From Thermoleophilia bacterium (GTDB lineage Bacteria; Actinomycetota; Thermoleophilia; UBA2241), in assembly GCA_041393415.1 (NCBI GenBank), contig JAWKKE010000001.1:372001-436000 (forward strand): 64,000 nucleotides of DNA. The letters run 5' to 3'. The translations under genes were made by a program, and so were the position numbers. Shown piece after piece: positions 44,799 to 53,670 of this stretch. The notes under the pieces were generated by a model, which saw only the letters and a list, made by a program, of their open reading frames with translations, was not told the DNA's origin and did no database searches. Position 1 is the first letter of the stretch. Each line of letters starts with the position of its first letter.

Positions 44799-45602
44799 TC
44801 ACCCCAGTGAATCCGGCCCCTGATCTCGCCGCTGCGCGTCGAGTCGCTCCTCCATGCGCGCCAGACGCGCGCTGACCTCGTCGAGCTTACGGTGCAGCTC
44901 CTCGTCCACGGCGGCCTCATCGCGCTCGACGAAGAGAGACGCCAGCGCCGCGGTGAGCCAGCCGAAGACCGTGATGCCGACCAGCATGAGCACGACGCCG
45001 GCGATCCGCCCCTCCGTCGACTGCGGCACAACATCGCCGTAGCCGACCGTCGTCATCGTCGCCATCGCCCACCAGAGCGCATCGCCGAGACTGTGGATGC
45101 TCGCGCCCTCAGTACCGATCTCAAAGCGCCAGGTGGACGCGGCGGCGACCACAACGACGACGAGCGCGAGCGGCAGCACCCAACGCAGACTGCGTCGCGA
45201 GAAGGAGCGCCGCGCCTGTCCCACTGCTCGGCCAGCCTGAGCCCCAGCGCGGGTGAAGCGGATGACTTGGTTGACCACGCGCGCGACACGCGCAAGCCCG
45301 AGAAAGGCGCTGCCGAGCACGAGCAGGAGAGGAAAGCTCAGCACGACGACGAGGTCGAGCAGACAGAGCGGCGTGCGCGCGTACGCCCACGGGTCGGGGG
45401 CAAGCAGCAGCACGCGATAGAGGTAGTCAACAGCGAAGACCGCCCACAGGAGCCCGTCGATGAGGAGCAGGAACGATTCACTGCCCATGCCGGGCAGCAT
45501 CTCGACGAGAACAACGATCAGGTAGAGCAAGGAGACGACGAACAGCGGCAGGCCAGTCCGCCGTTCGTACGTAGCAAGAGCCTCAGCGGATCTCCTCGTC
45601 AT
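44799..45602 (-). CDS. Voltage-gated-type potassium channel
   Basis: A 267-residue ion channel. Five or six hydrophobic segments are followed by a pore loop with selectivity filter TMTTVGYGDVVP. A last membrane helix and a C-terminal coiled coil (LHRKLDEVSARLARMEERLD) follow. The S4-like region (LARVARVVNQVIRFTR) has spaced arginines that could sense voltage. K+ selectivity is expected from the filter. There are no RCK or cyclic-nucleotide domains. It is a single gene; the upstream lipoprotein gene is on the same strand with a 43-base gap. Confidence 0.9.
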   Translation of the reverse strand: MTRRSAEALATYERRTGLPLFVVSLLYLIVVLVEMLPGMGSESFLLLIDGLLWAVFAVDYLYRVLLLAPDPWAYARTPLCLLDLVVVLSFPLLLVLGSAFLGLARVARVVNQVIRFTRAGAQAGRAVGQARRSFSRRSLRWVLPLALVVVVVAAASTWRFEIGTEGASIHSLGDALWWAMATMTTVGYGDVVPQSTEGRIAGVVLMLVGITVFGWLTAALASLFVERDEAAVDEELHRKLDEVSARLARMEERLDAQRRDQGPDSLG

Positions 45603-45645
45603 CGTGAGCGCCGGTTCCAGGTGCCGCTCAAGAGATCACCGCCGC

Positions 45646-46851
45646 TCACGGCGCAGCCGCGAGCTCCTCCAGCCGCAACTTGGCTACCCGGCGAACGCGC
45701 AGCGCGGAGTCCTGGTCGGCGATTCGCGCCAGCAGCTCAGCGTCGGTCAGCTTCGCCGTCGCAGCGGCACGCACTTTGTAGTCCGAGTCCTCCACTGCGA
45801 TGCGGCCGAGCACCGTCTGAGCGTCGAGCAACTGAGTAACGGCGAGCCGCACATCGGCGTCGTGGTGCTCCTCGGCGATCTGTGCCTGCTGCGCCGCCGA
45901 CACCCGGGACAACACAGGGTCCAGCACCGCCGCCAGAGAGATCTCCACCGGCACGAACCCTTTTCCCTCGGAGGTCTCTACGTAGGTTCCGAAATCCGAC
46001 CGCCATGAGCCACCGACCGGCTCACTCAGCTCCGTCGTCTCGATCCACAGCTTGAACGCCTCGCCGGTGACGGGAGCACCACCGTAGAGGTGGCTGGCGT
46101 TGATTTCGGAGTAGCCGGCCTTGACGGCGGCGATCTCACCGGCCACGCCGGCGACCTGCGGATCCATGAGGAACCAGACGATCGGCAGCGTGGAGCTCAG
46201 AAAGTGTTGCCGGCGCTCCTCGGGCACGTTGGACATGGCTTTCAGGTAGCGCGCCAAGCTGCGGACGTTTGTTTCCACATCCGCCGAGTCGAGACTGGCC
46301 AGCATGTCCGGCTGCGTCAGCCGAGACAGCGCTTCGTTGAGCACGACATCGTCGGAGTCCGCATCGCCACTCGGCTCGGTCCCAAGGCCGAGTCCGAGCA
46401 CCACAGCGGCGAGATCCTCGGCACTGGTGAGCCGCGCCACTGCCGCGACACGCTCGCCCTCGCTGCCGCCCTGCAGGGCGACCTGCAGCAACACGGACTG
46501 ATCGTCGATTCTCTCGACAACCTGCTCGCGAATCACGGAGCTGTCTGACTCGAGCGCGAGTCGCGCGAGCGCCGCAGAGTCCGATACCTGACGGGCCGCC
46601 GCGGCACGAATCGGCGCGAGCCGTGCCTCGAGCGCGACACGCATCAGATCGGCTTCGTCGGCCACCTGTTCCAGGGCCGCGAGTGCCTTCGCCTGGTTGT
46701 CTTCGTCGATGGCGCTCTCGACCGGCTCCGAGCCACACGCGCCGGCTCCAACGGCCAACGCCCCGATCAGGACGAAACAGAGTGCCGCGCTCAGAAGCCG
46801 GCGCCGCTGGCGCCGATACACGTGCCGACAGCTACCCTCTCGTCCGCTCAC
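45646..46851 (-). CDS. Lipoprotein with HEAT/LRV-like helical repeats
   Basis: A 401-residue exported protein with a hydrophobic leader (LLSAALCFVLIGALAVGAGAC) and lipobox Cys39. The mature region has short helix pairs of about 24 residues at both ends, such as LARLALESDSSVIREQVVER and LLARIADQDSALRVRRVAKL. This is the LRV/HEAT-like pattern (D-x-x-L-x-x-I-A). The central part (residues 160-310) is a separate domain of unknown type. Such solenoids usually bind proteins. The partner is unknown. Confidence 0.75.
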   Translation of the reverse strand: MSGREGSCRHVYRRQRRRLLSAALCFVLIGALAVGAGACGSEPVESAIDEDNQAKALAALEQVADEADLMRVALEARLAPIRAAAARQVSDSAALARLALESDSSVIREQVVERIDDQSVLLQVALQGGSEGERVAAVARLTSAEDLAAVVLGLGLGTEPSGDADSDDVVLNEALSRLTQPDMLASLDSADVETNVRSLARYLKAMSNVPEERRQHFLSSTLPIVWFLMDPQVAGVAGEIAAVKAGYSEINASHLYGGAPVTGEAFKLWIETTELSEPVGGSWRSDFGTYVETSEGKGFVPVEISLAAVLDPVLSRVSAAQQAQIAEEHHDADVRLAVTQLLDAQTVLGRIAVEDSDYKVRAAATAKLTDAELLARIADQDSALRVRRVAKLRLEELAAAP

Positions 46852-46875
46852 AGGTCTCCTCCGTTCGCCCCACCG

Positions 46876-47514
46876 TCACGCCGGCAACTCGGGCATACGC
46901 CGCATGAGCTCCGCCCAATCGTCGCCGACCGCCCGCCGAGCCAGTCCTGCAACCTGAGAGAAGATCTCAGGAGGCAGCACTCCCTGTTGAATGCGCAAGA
47001 GATTCTCTCGGTCGTCCGGACCGATGAGCGGGAACAACCACGCGATGAGCTCCGGCTGGCGCTCGGGCGGGATCTGCGCAGACATGATCCCGACTATCCT
47101 GCCCTGCTCGGGCACGGGGATGCGCTCTCTCACAATGCGATACAGGTGCGCGTCCTCCTTCTGCAGGTGGATGTCCAGGTGAAACTTGAAGGCGGCGGTC
47201 GCCCTGGCGATCTCCAGAGTATCCGCCGCGGCTATCGCTACCGCGAGCCTATCGTATGCCGCGTCGAGGCCGCGGTGGTCTCGCTCATAGGCCTCGGCGA
47301 CAAGCGGCGCGACCTTCTCGACCGCCGGAAACACGGCCAGCTCCTCACCGCCGGCGTGCCACACGAGGACCTCATTCAGGAACTTGTAGCGCTCCAGCCT
47401 GGGCTGCGCTCCCGGCACACCGCGAGCGGCGTCGAGCGCCGCAGCGTCGACGCCCTCCATGTCCTTGCGGAAGGCGTTGTGGAAAGCTGTGACTGCATCG
47501 ATGGGCACGGTCAT
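46876..47514 (-). CDS. Hemerythrin-like domain protein
   Basis: A 212-residue, mostly helical protein. Candidate metal ligands are in AVTAFHNAFRKDMEG, LVWHAGGEELAVFPA, YERDHRGLDAAYDR and FKFHLDIHLQKEDAHLY, the H...HxxxE...H...HxxxxH pattern of hemerythrins. They bind O2, NO or peroxide at a di-iron site. ATG at 47514 follows GGGAGGCTC, which decides it over upstream alternatives. It is monocistronic. The C-terminal helices (about 140-212) are an extension not needed for the iron site. Confidence 0.85.
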   Translation of the reverse strand: MTVPIDAVTAFHNAFRKDMEGVDAAALDAARGVPGAQPRLERYKFLNEVLVWHAGGEELAVFPAVEKVAPLVAEAYERDHRGLDAAYDRLAVAIAAADTLEIARATAAFKFHLDIHLQKEDAHLYRIVRERIPVPEQGRIVGIMSAQIPPERQPELIAWLFPLIGPDDRENLLRIQQGVLPPEIFSQVAGLARRAVGDDWAELMRRMPELPA

Positions 47515-47673
47515 GATGAGCCTCCCAGACTCGGGCTTGGCATCCAGGTCGCGAGGCAGATGTGGCTCGCTACCTTCAGTTTGGCACCAAACCGACCGCG
47601 GCACACCGTTCGGCGGCGAGCAGACATGTGTGGGCGGCGTGTATGCCGAGTATCGGCATCAAGCGCACGCTCA

Positions 47674-47711
47674 AGCGGGGGGAGGACGGACGGAGCCCCG
47701 TCCCCCCCGCT
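47674..47711 (-). terminator. Stem-loop after the alpha/alpha-barrel protein gene
   Basis: A G/C-rich inverted repeat (about 47674-47689 with 47698-47711) with one bulged region lies 10 bases beyond the stop of the gene ending at 47722. It probably terminates that minus-strand transcript. Confidence 0.55.
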
Positions 47712-47721
47712 CATCCCCTCC

Positions 47722-48732
47722 TCAGAAGGGGTACTTCTTCCCGCTGAGCGCCACCACAGCCTGCGAAGAGGTGAGCAGTGGCATCGCCAGCGTCTTGCCG
47801 TAGTGGTAGAAAGCCCCGGAACTCGACTGGAGCGAGAGCAGGAAGGAGATTGGTGACTTGCCGCCACGCTTCCAGGATGCACCGTTCGGATTCTGGTTTG
47901 CCGAGCGAATCGCCATGATCGCCCAGGCCGTGGACTCTGCATTGGTGGTGCTCGTCATCCCGGAGGTGAAACCTCCATTGGAGCTCTGCTGACTTCGCAA
48001 GTACGCGAGAGCCCTCTTGATTGACGACGCGGTGGACGAGACGCCGCCGGCGCGCAGCGCCTGCACGACAGCGGCCGTGGAATCCGTATCGGGCGAGCCG
48101 CCGGGCGTGTATGAGAAGCCGCCGCTCGACAATTGACGTTTCCGCAGCCAGGTCACCGACTTGGCAAGCTGCGACTTGCTCTTGCCCGCCGCCTTGAGAG
48201 CGATGACGGCCCACGCCGTTGTGCTCACGGAGGCATACGAGCCCTGCCCATTCAGTTCCGTAGTGAAGGATCCGTTCTGGTTGCTCCTGTAGGCGAGGAG
48301 ACTCGTCACAAGGTTGATGCGCTTCTTGCCGGCCTTGGTGATGAGCGCTGTCTCCCGTGCGGAACGGTAGGTGACGATCATCTTCGCGTAGAAGGCCGCG
48401 GGATTTCGCGTACTACCGGTCCCCGAAAGCGCCTGGCGCTTGATGTCGAGCGACTGCAGATAGGTGATCGGGCTTTTGCCACCGGACTTCCGGAACGCCG
48501 CCGCATCCTTGCCCGCCGCGGCGATGGCCTGCACGACCCAGGGCGTGACCGACGCTCTCTCGCCCGACGCGCCGAAGCCCCCTCCCGACGTCTGAGCCTT
48601 GTGGAAGTACGTGAGAGCCTTGCTCTTCGCACCCGCCACCGACTGCGCTTCGGCCACAGTACCCGACGCGAGAAGGAGAACGATCGCAATCACCGTCACC
48701 GCCAGCGCCGCCCCAGTCCGCTTCGCAGACAT
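47722..48732 (-). CDS. Secreted terpene-cyclase/transcobalamin-alpha-domain-like repeat protein
   Basis: A 336-residue exported protein (signal peptide to about residue 29, ending TVAEAQ). The rest is five or so alpha/alpha hairpin repeats of 50-60 residues: YFHKAQTSGGGFGASGERA, LAYRSNQNGSFTTELNGQG, LRKRQLSSGGFSYTPGGSP, LRSQQSSNGGFTSGMTST and LSLQSSSGAFYHYG. These Q-x-x-x-G-G-F motifs are those of squalene-cyclase/prenyltransferase repeats. The same fold forms the N-terminal domain of intrinsic factor and transcobalamin. Cyclase DxDD acids are not evident, so binding rather than catalysis is likely. Its ATG shares one base with the stop of the DUF4430 gene upstream. Confidence 0.85.
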   Translation of the reverse strand: MSAKRTGAALAVTVIAIVLLLASGTVAEAQSVAGAKSKALTYFHKAQTSGGGFGASGERASVTPWVVQAIAAAGKDAAAFRKSGGKSPITYLQSLDIKRQALSGTGSTRNPAAFYAKMIVTYRSARETALITKAGKKRINLVTSLLAYRSNQNGSFTTELNGQGSYASVSTTAWAVIALKAAGKSKSQLAKSVTWLRKRQLSSGGFSYTPGGSPDTDSTAAVVQALRAGGVSSTASSIKRALAYLRSQQSSNGGFTSGMTSTTNAESTAWAIMAIRSANQNPNGASWKRGGKSPISFLLSLQSSSGAFYHYGKTLAMPLLTSSQAVVALSGKKYPF

Positions 48733-49793
48733 CAGCGACCCTTCGCTACTGCGCTCTTGGCGGCCAAACGGCCCCAGGCGTCCCTCGCGGTGACGGTGAT
48801 CTTGAGAGACGACCGCAGGAAGATTCCAGAGCCGATGCGAACTGTCACGGTCTGGAGCCCCGACGCCTGCGTTCTCTGGTACTTCGCAAGCTGCCTCGAA
48901 CCCTTTGTTACGACAATGGTCGACTTGGAGCTCTTGCTGAGACTGTAGCGCACGCGCACTGTCCGCGTGCCCGTGCGCGACGCCGATAGACTGCGAATCG
49001 ATGGCTTGCTGCCGACGTTGATCAATGTCGTCTCTGAGCGCACGTAGACAGATGTGCCGTCCATCGCCTTCTCCGCCCAGACACCGTACGTGCCGGGGGC
49101 GAGATCCGTGATGGCGATGGTCGAGTCGACATCCGCATAGACGCGTTCGCCCACATGAACACTGGTGCCAGCCACGATGGGGAACTCCGCGGGACTCTCG
49201 ATGTCCGAGCAGGAGAAGCGCGTTGCGTCGGCCGCACTGTTCACCATCGAGAGATCATCGCCGACCACCGTCAGCTTGACGGCGCTCCCGGACGTGAATC
49301 CGCGCCTGGCGGTCCCTCCGCTGGGACTGACAACCAGAAGTGTCGCACCCTTGCTGAACGTGCTGTCCGGATTCTGGAACCAGACGTAGCTGTCGCCGTC
49401 CATCGTCTGCATACCGCCGGCGCCCACCGGCGACATGTAACCGTTAACTGCAAGAGCCCACCAGTTGCTGTAGTCGGCGGGGTCAGAGGCAAGGCCGTCG
49501 ATCGAGTTGACGAAGGCGCCGTAGCTGCCGACGCCCATGTCCCACGGCACACCGTCGAGACGCAGCGCGAGTGCCGTCGCGCCGAGAGCCGTCGCCGACT
49601 CCGTCTGAAACACCGTGCCGTCCGTGTCGGCAATCGTCCCGCCGGACGCCTCCTCGTTCACCGTCGTGCGGGCGAGCACCTGTTGGCCTGCACCTTGAAC
49701 GCGGACACTACTCTCGGCAGCCGATGCGGCGGGCGCGGCGGCAAGCACGAGAACGGTCGCCAGCAGCGCCGCCACGATCACCCTTCTCTCCAT
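48732..49793 (-). CDS. Secreted DUF4430 (transcobalamin C-terminal-like) protein
   Basis: A 353-residue exported protein with a signal peptide (RVIVAALLATVLVLAAAPAA). The DUF4430 domain covers about 35-150, with LDGVPWDMGVGSYGAFVNSI, SNWWALAVNGYMSPVGAGG and GDSYVWFQNPDS. Pfam groups this domain with the C-terminal domain of transcobalamin. Residues 155-265 form a second strand-rich domain and 270-350 an Ig-like module (VRVRYSLSKSSKSTIVVTKG). No lipobox or anchor is seen. It is the first gene of a two-gene unit with the alpha/alpha-barrel protein and is transcribed away from the ECF genes. Confidence 0.85.
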   Translation of the reverse strand: MERRVIVAALLATVLVLAAAPAASAAESSVRVQGAGQQVLARTTVNEEASGGTIADTDGTVFQTESATALGATALALRLDGVPWDMGVGSYGAFVNSIDGLASDPADYSNWWALAVNGYMSPVGAGGMQTMDGDSYVWFQNPDSTFSKGATLLVVSPSGGTARRGFTSGSAVKLTVVGDDLSMVNSAADATRFSCSDIESPAEFPIVAGTSVHVGERVYADVDSTIAITDLAPGTYGVWAEKAMDGTSVYVRSETTLINVGSKPSIRSLSASRTGTRTVRVRYSLSKSSKSTIVVTKGSRQLAKYQRTQASGLQTVTVRIGSGIFLRSSLKITVTARDAWGRLAAKSAVAKGR

Positions 49794-49861
49794 ACTGATC
49801 TCCTTTCAGGAGCGCGGCCAGCGAGTCCCACGACGAGGGAAGGCTTGAGGCCGTCCGTGTT

Positions 49862-49876
49862 TGATAATGAGTATCA
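49862..49876. promoter_or_regulatory. Fur-like palindrome I
   Basis: The 15-base sequence tgataatgagtatca has inverted half-sites TGATA and TATCA. It lies 69 bases upstream of the DUF4430 gene start (49793, minus strand) in an otherwise GC-rich region. It resembles the GATAAT repeats of Fur/Zur boxes, so a Fur-family repressor is the likely binder. Confidence 0.5.
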
Positions 49877-49993
49877 TATCTCGTCTGCACCAGGCAACGC
49901 TCAACTGGAGGGGCATCGACAGGCTTCCTCCCCAATGGACGCTCTTCAGAGACGTCGAGCCGCGAAGTCACAATTGACCCCGCAGCCCGGCTA

Positions 49994-50006
49994 AGTGATA
50001 ATCACT
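49994..50006. promoter_or_regulatory. Fur-like palindrome II
   Basis: The 13-base sequence agtgataatcact is a perfect palindrome around one central A. It lies 38 bases before the ATG at 50044 of the DUF4430 lipoprotein. It shares TGATAAT with palindrome I, consistent with one regulator controlling both divergent units. The Fur-family gene at 54454 is the obvious candidate. Confidence 0.5.
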
Positions 50007-50043
50007 CGCAATTCACTGACCGCGATCTTCGAGGACTTCGCAG

Positions 50044-51003
50044 ATGACCTTGGGGGACAATCCAGCGTCGTCTCTGCGTGGCCGGCGTCGGGCGTGGCTC
50101 CTCCGCTTGCTGCCCTTCGCTCTCCTGCTCGTCTCTGCCGCGGCTTGCGATGTGCAATCGCCCGCAGCGACACCCGGAGCGGCGGGCCACCGGCCGGCCG
50201 CGACTGAGATCCGACTGATCATCACGCGCGACTTCGGCGCTGTGCGGATGCACGACGAGGTTGTGCCGTCGCGTGGAGAGCAAGATGTGATGACCCTGCT
50301 CGCGCAGCAGGCGCAGGTGGAAACGAACTACGGCGGCAAGTTCGTGAACGCCGTCGACGGGGTGCGCTCGACATACGGCGGCGTGGTGTCGGGCGACCCG
50401 GCGGACTGGTTCTATTGGGTCGACGGCGCGATGGCCGACGTCGGCGCAGCAGACTACGAGCTGAAGGGCGGAGAGACCGTCTGGTGGGACTACCACGAAT
50501 GGGTCGGCGCGATGTCGATTCCGGCCACGCTATCGGCGTTCCCGTCGCCTTGGGCCGGCGAGCCGCTCGACGTCATCTCTGCTCAAGCTTGGCCCGGTCT
50601 GGACGAGTGGGCCGAGGAGAACGGACTTCAACTCGGCGACGCGAGGCCTCTCAGCGATCCGCCGTCGTCGGGCGGCCTCGTGATCGCCACCGCGGCCCAG
50701 GCGGCAGCAACACCGTGGCTGAGCGGCCGACTCGCCGGCAATGAAGGAATGGACCTTGTGCGCCTCGACTCCCACGGCCTCTCGCTGATGTCGAGCTCCG
50801 CGGACGCCGGCCCCGCCGCGCAGGCCGTCGCCTTGGCGATGCCCGGCGATGCAGACGGCGAACTCCTTCTGATCATGATCGTCGAGTCGCCTGCGACGGC
50901 CGAACGCCTGTTCACGCTCCTCACGCCAGATGCCGTCGCGGGACATGTGGCGATGGCCGTGGCGGACGACGAACTGGCAACTTTGCCCTGGCGGAAACAA
51001 TGA
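50044..51003 (+). CDS. DUF4430 lipoprotein, ECF-linked
   Basis: A 319-residue protein. A basic, hydrophobic leader (RRRAWLLRLLPFALLLVSAA) ends at a lipobox Cys35, so the mature protein should sit on the outside of the membrane. The DUF4430 domain (about 55-155) shows YGGKFVNAVDGVRSTYGGVV, WFYWVDGAMADVGAADYELK and GGETVWWDYHEW. The C-terminal half (about 165-315) is an unrecognised domain with repeated Ala-rich strands. ATG at 50044 has GAGGA 8 bases upstream. It is immediately followed, after 4 bases, by EcfT, so it likely delivers ligand to this importer. Confidence 0.85.
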   Translation: MTLGDNPASSLRGRRRAWLLRLLPFALLLVSAAACDVQSPAATPGAAGHRPAATEIRLIITRDFGAVRMHDEVVPSRGEQDVMTLLAQQAQVETNYGGKFVNAVDGVRSTYGGVVSGDPADWFYWVDGAMADVGAADYELKGGETVWWDYHEWVGAMSIPATLSAFPSPWAGEPLDVISAQAWPGLDEWAEENGLQLGDARPLSDPPSSGGLVIATAAQAAATPWLSGRLAGNEGMDLVRLDSHGLSLMSSSADAGPAAQAVALAMPGDADGELLLIMIVESPATAERLFTLLTPDAVAGHVAMAVADDELATLPWRKQ

Positions 51004-51007
51004 TCGC

Positions 51008-52018
51008 GTGATCGCAACTCGGCCCCCTACCCCGCAATCGGTGCACGACGGCGACCCATCCGCTCGTCCGGCGCTCGCGCCGCCCCAGATATCCTCGAGC
51101 CCTCGAGCGGCGCGCGCACGTCGCGTGTCGCGCCGGTTCCCGAGAGGACTGGCGAAGCGACACGCAGTCGCCATCGCCGCCTACCTCAGCGTGCTCGTTC
51201 TGACGGCGATCGCCCTCTCCAACCCCCTACAGGCGTGCGCGCTACTGCTACTGGCCATAGCTGCTCTCTGGTCGGCGGGCAGGATGCGCGAGGGGTGGCC
51301 GTACGCAAGAACCGCCCTATTCATCGGCGGCGTCCTCGCCGTGGTGAACCCTCTGCTCGTGCCCAGCGGAGTCACCACCCTGTGGCGAATGGAGTTCGGT
51401 CCACTCACCCTGTCGATCACGCTCCAAGGGATCGTCTACGGCATCACGACGGCTCTGCGTCTCGGCGCCGTGATCATGTCGTTCGCGTTGCTCTACCTCG
51501 TGCTGGAGGCGGGCGACCAGCTCGCTCTGCTGAGCCGCCTGTCGTTTCGGGTGGGCCTCGTGCTCTCGCTGGCGCTACGACTACTCCCGGTGCTCTCTCA
51601 CGATGCCCGTCGTGTCTCCGACGCCCAGCGCGCGCGAGGAATCGAGCTAGACGCCGGCCCTCGGCGCAAGCGAGTCGCCGCGCGTGCGCCGCTCCTGGCG
51701 GCCCTGCTCTCTCGCAGTCTCGAGCGCGCGATGGACGTCGCGGCATCCATGGAGTCAAGAGGTTTTGGAGCGCGCGGTCGCTCACGATGGTCGCACGGAC
51801 GCCCCTGGCGCGCTGCCGACGTGGTCGTCGCGGTCAGCGCCCTGATCGCCGCGGCGGCACTCGTCGGAGGACTCATCGCCGGTGCCTTCTCCTACACCTT
51901 CTATCCACTCTTCGACGATCCGCTGGCCGGGATGACGAGCATCTGGTGGGCGATCCTGGTGACAGCGCTGCTGGTGCCCCTGGTCTGGACGTGTTCGTGG
52001 CCCCGCTCGCAGAACTGA
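51008..52018 (+). CDS. ECF transporter transmembrane component EcfT
   Basis: A 336-residue membrane protein with five or six helices and the two EcfT coupling motifs: QRARGIELDAGP (Ala-Arg-Gly) and MESRGFGARGRS (Ser-Arg-Gly). These contact the ATPases. GTG at 51008 lies 4 bases after the lipoprotein stop. The N-terminal 60 residues are disordered and Pro/Arg-rich. The last residues overlap the ATPase start by 28 bases. It forms the energising scaffold with the fused ATPase and the S component at 53649. Confidence 0.92.
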   Translation: MIATRPPTPQSVHDGDPSARPALAPPQISSSPRAARARRVSRRFPRGLAKRHAVAIAAYLSVLVLTAIALSNPLQACALLLLAIAALWSAGRMREGWPYARTALFIGGVLAVVNPLLVPSGVTTLWRMEFGPLTLSITLQGIVYGITTALRLGAVIMSFALLYLVLEAGDQLALLSRLSFRVGLVLSLALRLLPVLSHDARRVSDAQRARGIELDAGPRRKRVAARAPLLAALLSRSLERAMDVAASMESRGFGARGRSRWSHGRPWRAADVVVAVSALIAAAALVGGLIAGAFSYTFYPLFDDPLAGMTSIWWAILVTALLVPLVWTCSWPRSQN

Positions 52019-53670
52019 CTCACGTTACCTACTGGTATCCGGGACACGAACGTCCCGCGCTGCTCGACGTGTCGCTGCGAATCGAGCCCGCCGAAGTGAT
52101 CCTCATCGTTGGGGGCTCGGGCAGCGGCAAGTCAACCCTCCTCCGCTGCCTCAACGGGCTCGTTCCTCACTTTCACGGAGGGACACTGGCCGGAACGGTC
52201 GAGGTCGACGGCAACGACACGCGCCTTGCCCGACCGCGCGATCTGGCGCGATCCGTCGGCCTCGTCCTCCAGGACCCGGAGGGCCAGGCGGTCATGACGA
52301 CGGTAGAGCGAGAGATCGCCTTCGGTCTCGAGAACCAGGGAATCCCCAGCCCGGCGATCAGTCGACTCGTGGAAGAAGCCCTCATCCTGCTGGGCCTCTC
52401 GCATCTGCGCCACGCTGAACTCTCGACGCTCTCCGGCGGCGAGCTACAGAAGGTCGCGCTGGCAGCAGTTGTAGCCACGCAGCCTCACCTGCTTCTTCTC
52501 GACGAGCCTACTTCGCAGCTGGATCCGGTGAGCACAGAGGAGTTGCTGGCATCCGTGCGGCGCCTGGCGGAGGACACCGGCGCCACCATCGTGCTATCCG
52601 AGCATCGCACGGAGCGCTGCCTTCACTTCGCGACACGGGTAATCTCGCTGGACGACGGAGCGCTCGTGGCAGACGCCGGCACACAGCAGTTCGCGCAATG
52701 GGCGTTGCCGAAGCACGGCATGTTGCTGCCGCCTGTTGCCCGACTCTTCTCTCGTTATGGCTCAGCGGCAACCGCGGATGCGCGCGAAGGCGTCCTGCCG
52801 CTGACCGTCAAGGACGCTCGCCGCCTGCTGCCGTCGGACGGCCCAGCGAGGATACGACGGTTGCCCGCCGCAACGAAGCTCCCTCACGGCGACATCGCCA
52901 TCGCAGCGCGAAAGCTCACCGTGGGCCACGATCACGAGAACCCGCTGCTGGAGAACGTGAACTTCGTTCTCTCTCGCGGTCAGACGGTGGCGATCATGGG
53001 CGAGAACGGCGTCGGCAAGTCAACGCTCGTTCGTCACTTCATCGGCCTTGCCCGACCCTTCTCCGGCAAGCTGACGCTGCTCGGTCGAGACGTGGCCGAC
53101 ATGAGCGTCGCGGAGGCGGCGCACCGATGCGCCGTCCTGGGTCAGAATCCCAGCGATCTCTTCGTCAAAGACACCGTCGCGGAGGAGATCGCATTCACGC
53201 TCCACGCCCTCGGTCGTGAGGAAGATGAGCACGGCCCCCTGATGTCCGCTGTCGTCCACGAGTTTGGCCTGCAGACGCTTCTCGCGCGTAACCCACGCGA
53301 TCTCTCGGGTGGCGAGCAGACGCGAGTAGCCCTCGCCGCGACGGTCTGTGGAGAGCGCCCGGTGCTGGTGCTTGACGAGCCGACCAGAGGGATGGACGCG
53401 CGCCACAAGACGGCCTTGTCCGAGGCGCTGCGAAGACGAGCGGAGGCCGGAAGCTGCGTGGTGGTGGTCACACACGACGTGGAATTCGCGGCCCGATTGG
53501 TTGATCGCGTTCTCATACTCGGCGACCGACGCGTGCTCGCCGACGGTCCTACCGCAGAGACCCTGGACGGCTCGCTGTTCTTCTCCACCCAGATCAACCG
53601 TCTCCTTCGCCGGTCGCTCGGCAACGTCCTCCACGAGACTGAAGTGGCGTGGATAGATCAGGAACAGTAG
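51991..53670 (+). CDS. ECF transporter ATPase, two ABC domains in one chain
   Basis: A 559-residue double ATPase. Domain 1 (about 1-240) has Walker A GGSGSGKSTLL, signature LSGGELQKVALAAVV and Walker B LLLLDEPTSQLDP. Domain 2 (about 300-555) has GENGVGKSTLVR, LSGGEQTRVALAATV and LVLDEPTRGMDAR. It corresponds to fused EcfA and EcfA'. Both sites keep their Walker B glutamate-like acid. GTG at 51991 (or 51997) overlaps EcfT. It hydrolyses ATP to drive toppling of the S component. Confidence 0.93.
   Translation: MFVAPLAELTHVTYWYPGHERPALLDVSLRIEPAEVILIVGGSGSGKSTLLRCLNGLVPHFHGGTLAGTVEVDGNDTRLARPRDLARSVGLVLQDPEGQAVMTTVEREIAFGLENQGIPSPAISRLVEEALILLGLSHLRHAELSTLSGGELQKVALAAVVATQPHLLLLDEPTSQLDPVSTEELLASVRRLAEDTGATIVLSEHRTERCLHFATRVISLDDGALVADAGTQQFAQWALPKHGMLLPPVARLFSRYGSAATADAREGVLPLTVKDARRLLPSDGPARIRRLPAATKLPHGDIAIAARKLTVGHDHENPLLENVNFVLSRGQTVAIMGENGVGKSTLVRHFIGLARPFSGKLTLLGRDVADMSVAEAAHRCAVLGQNPSDLFVKDTVAEEIAFTLHALGREEDEHGPLMSAVVHEFGLQTLLARNPRDLSGGEQTRVALAATVCGERPVLVLDEPTRGMDARHKTALSEALRRRAEAGSCVVVVTHDVEFAARLVDRVLILGDRRVLADGPTAETLDGSLFFSTQINRLLRRSLGNVLHETEVAWIDQEQ

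Noticed and set aside
49794..50043. Cobalamin riboswitch upstream of the DUF4430/ECF genes
   Set aside because: No B12-box-like core or multi-stem pattern could be recognised by eye; a covariance search would be decisive.
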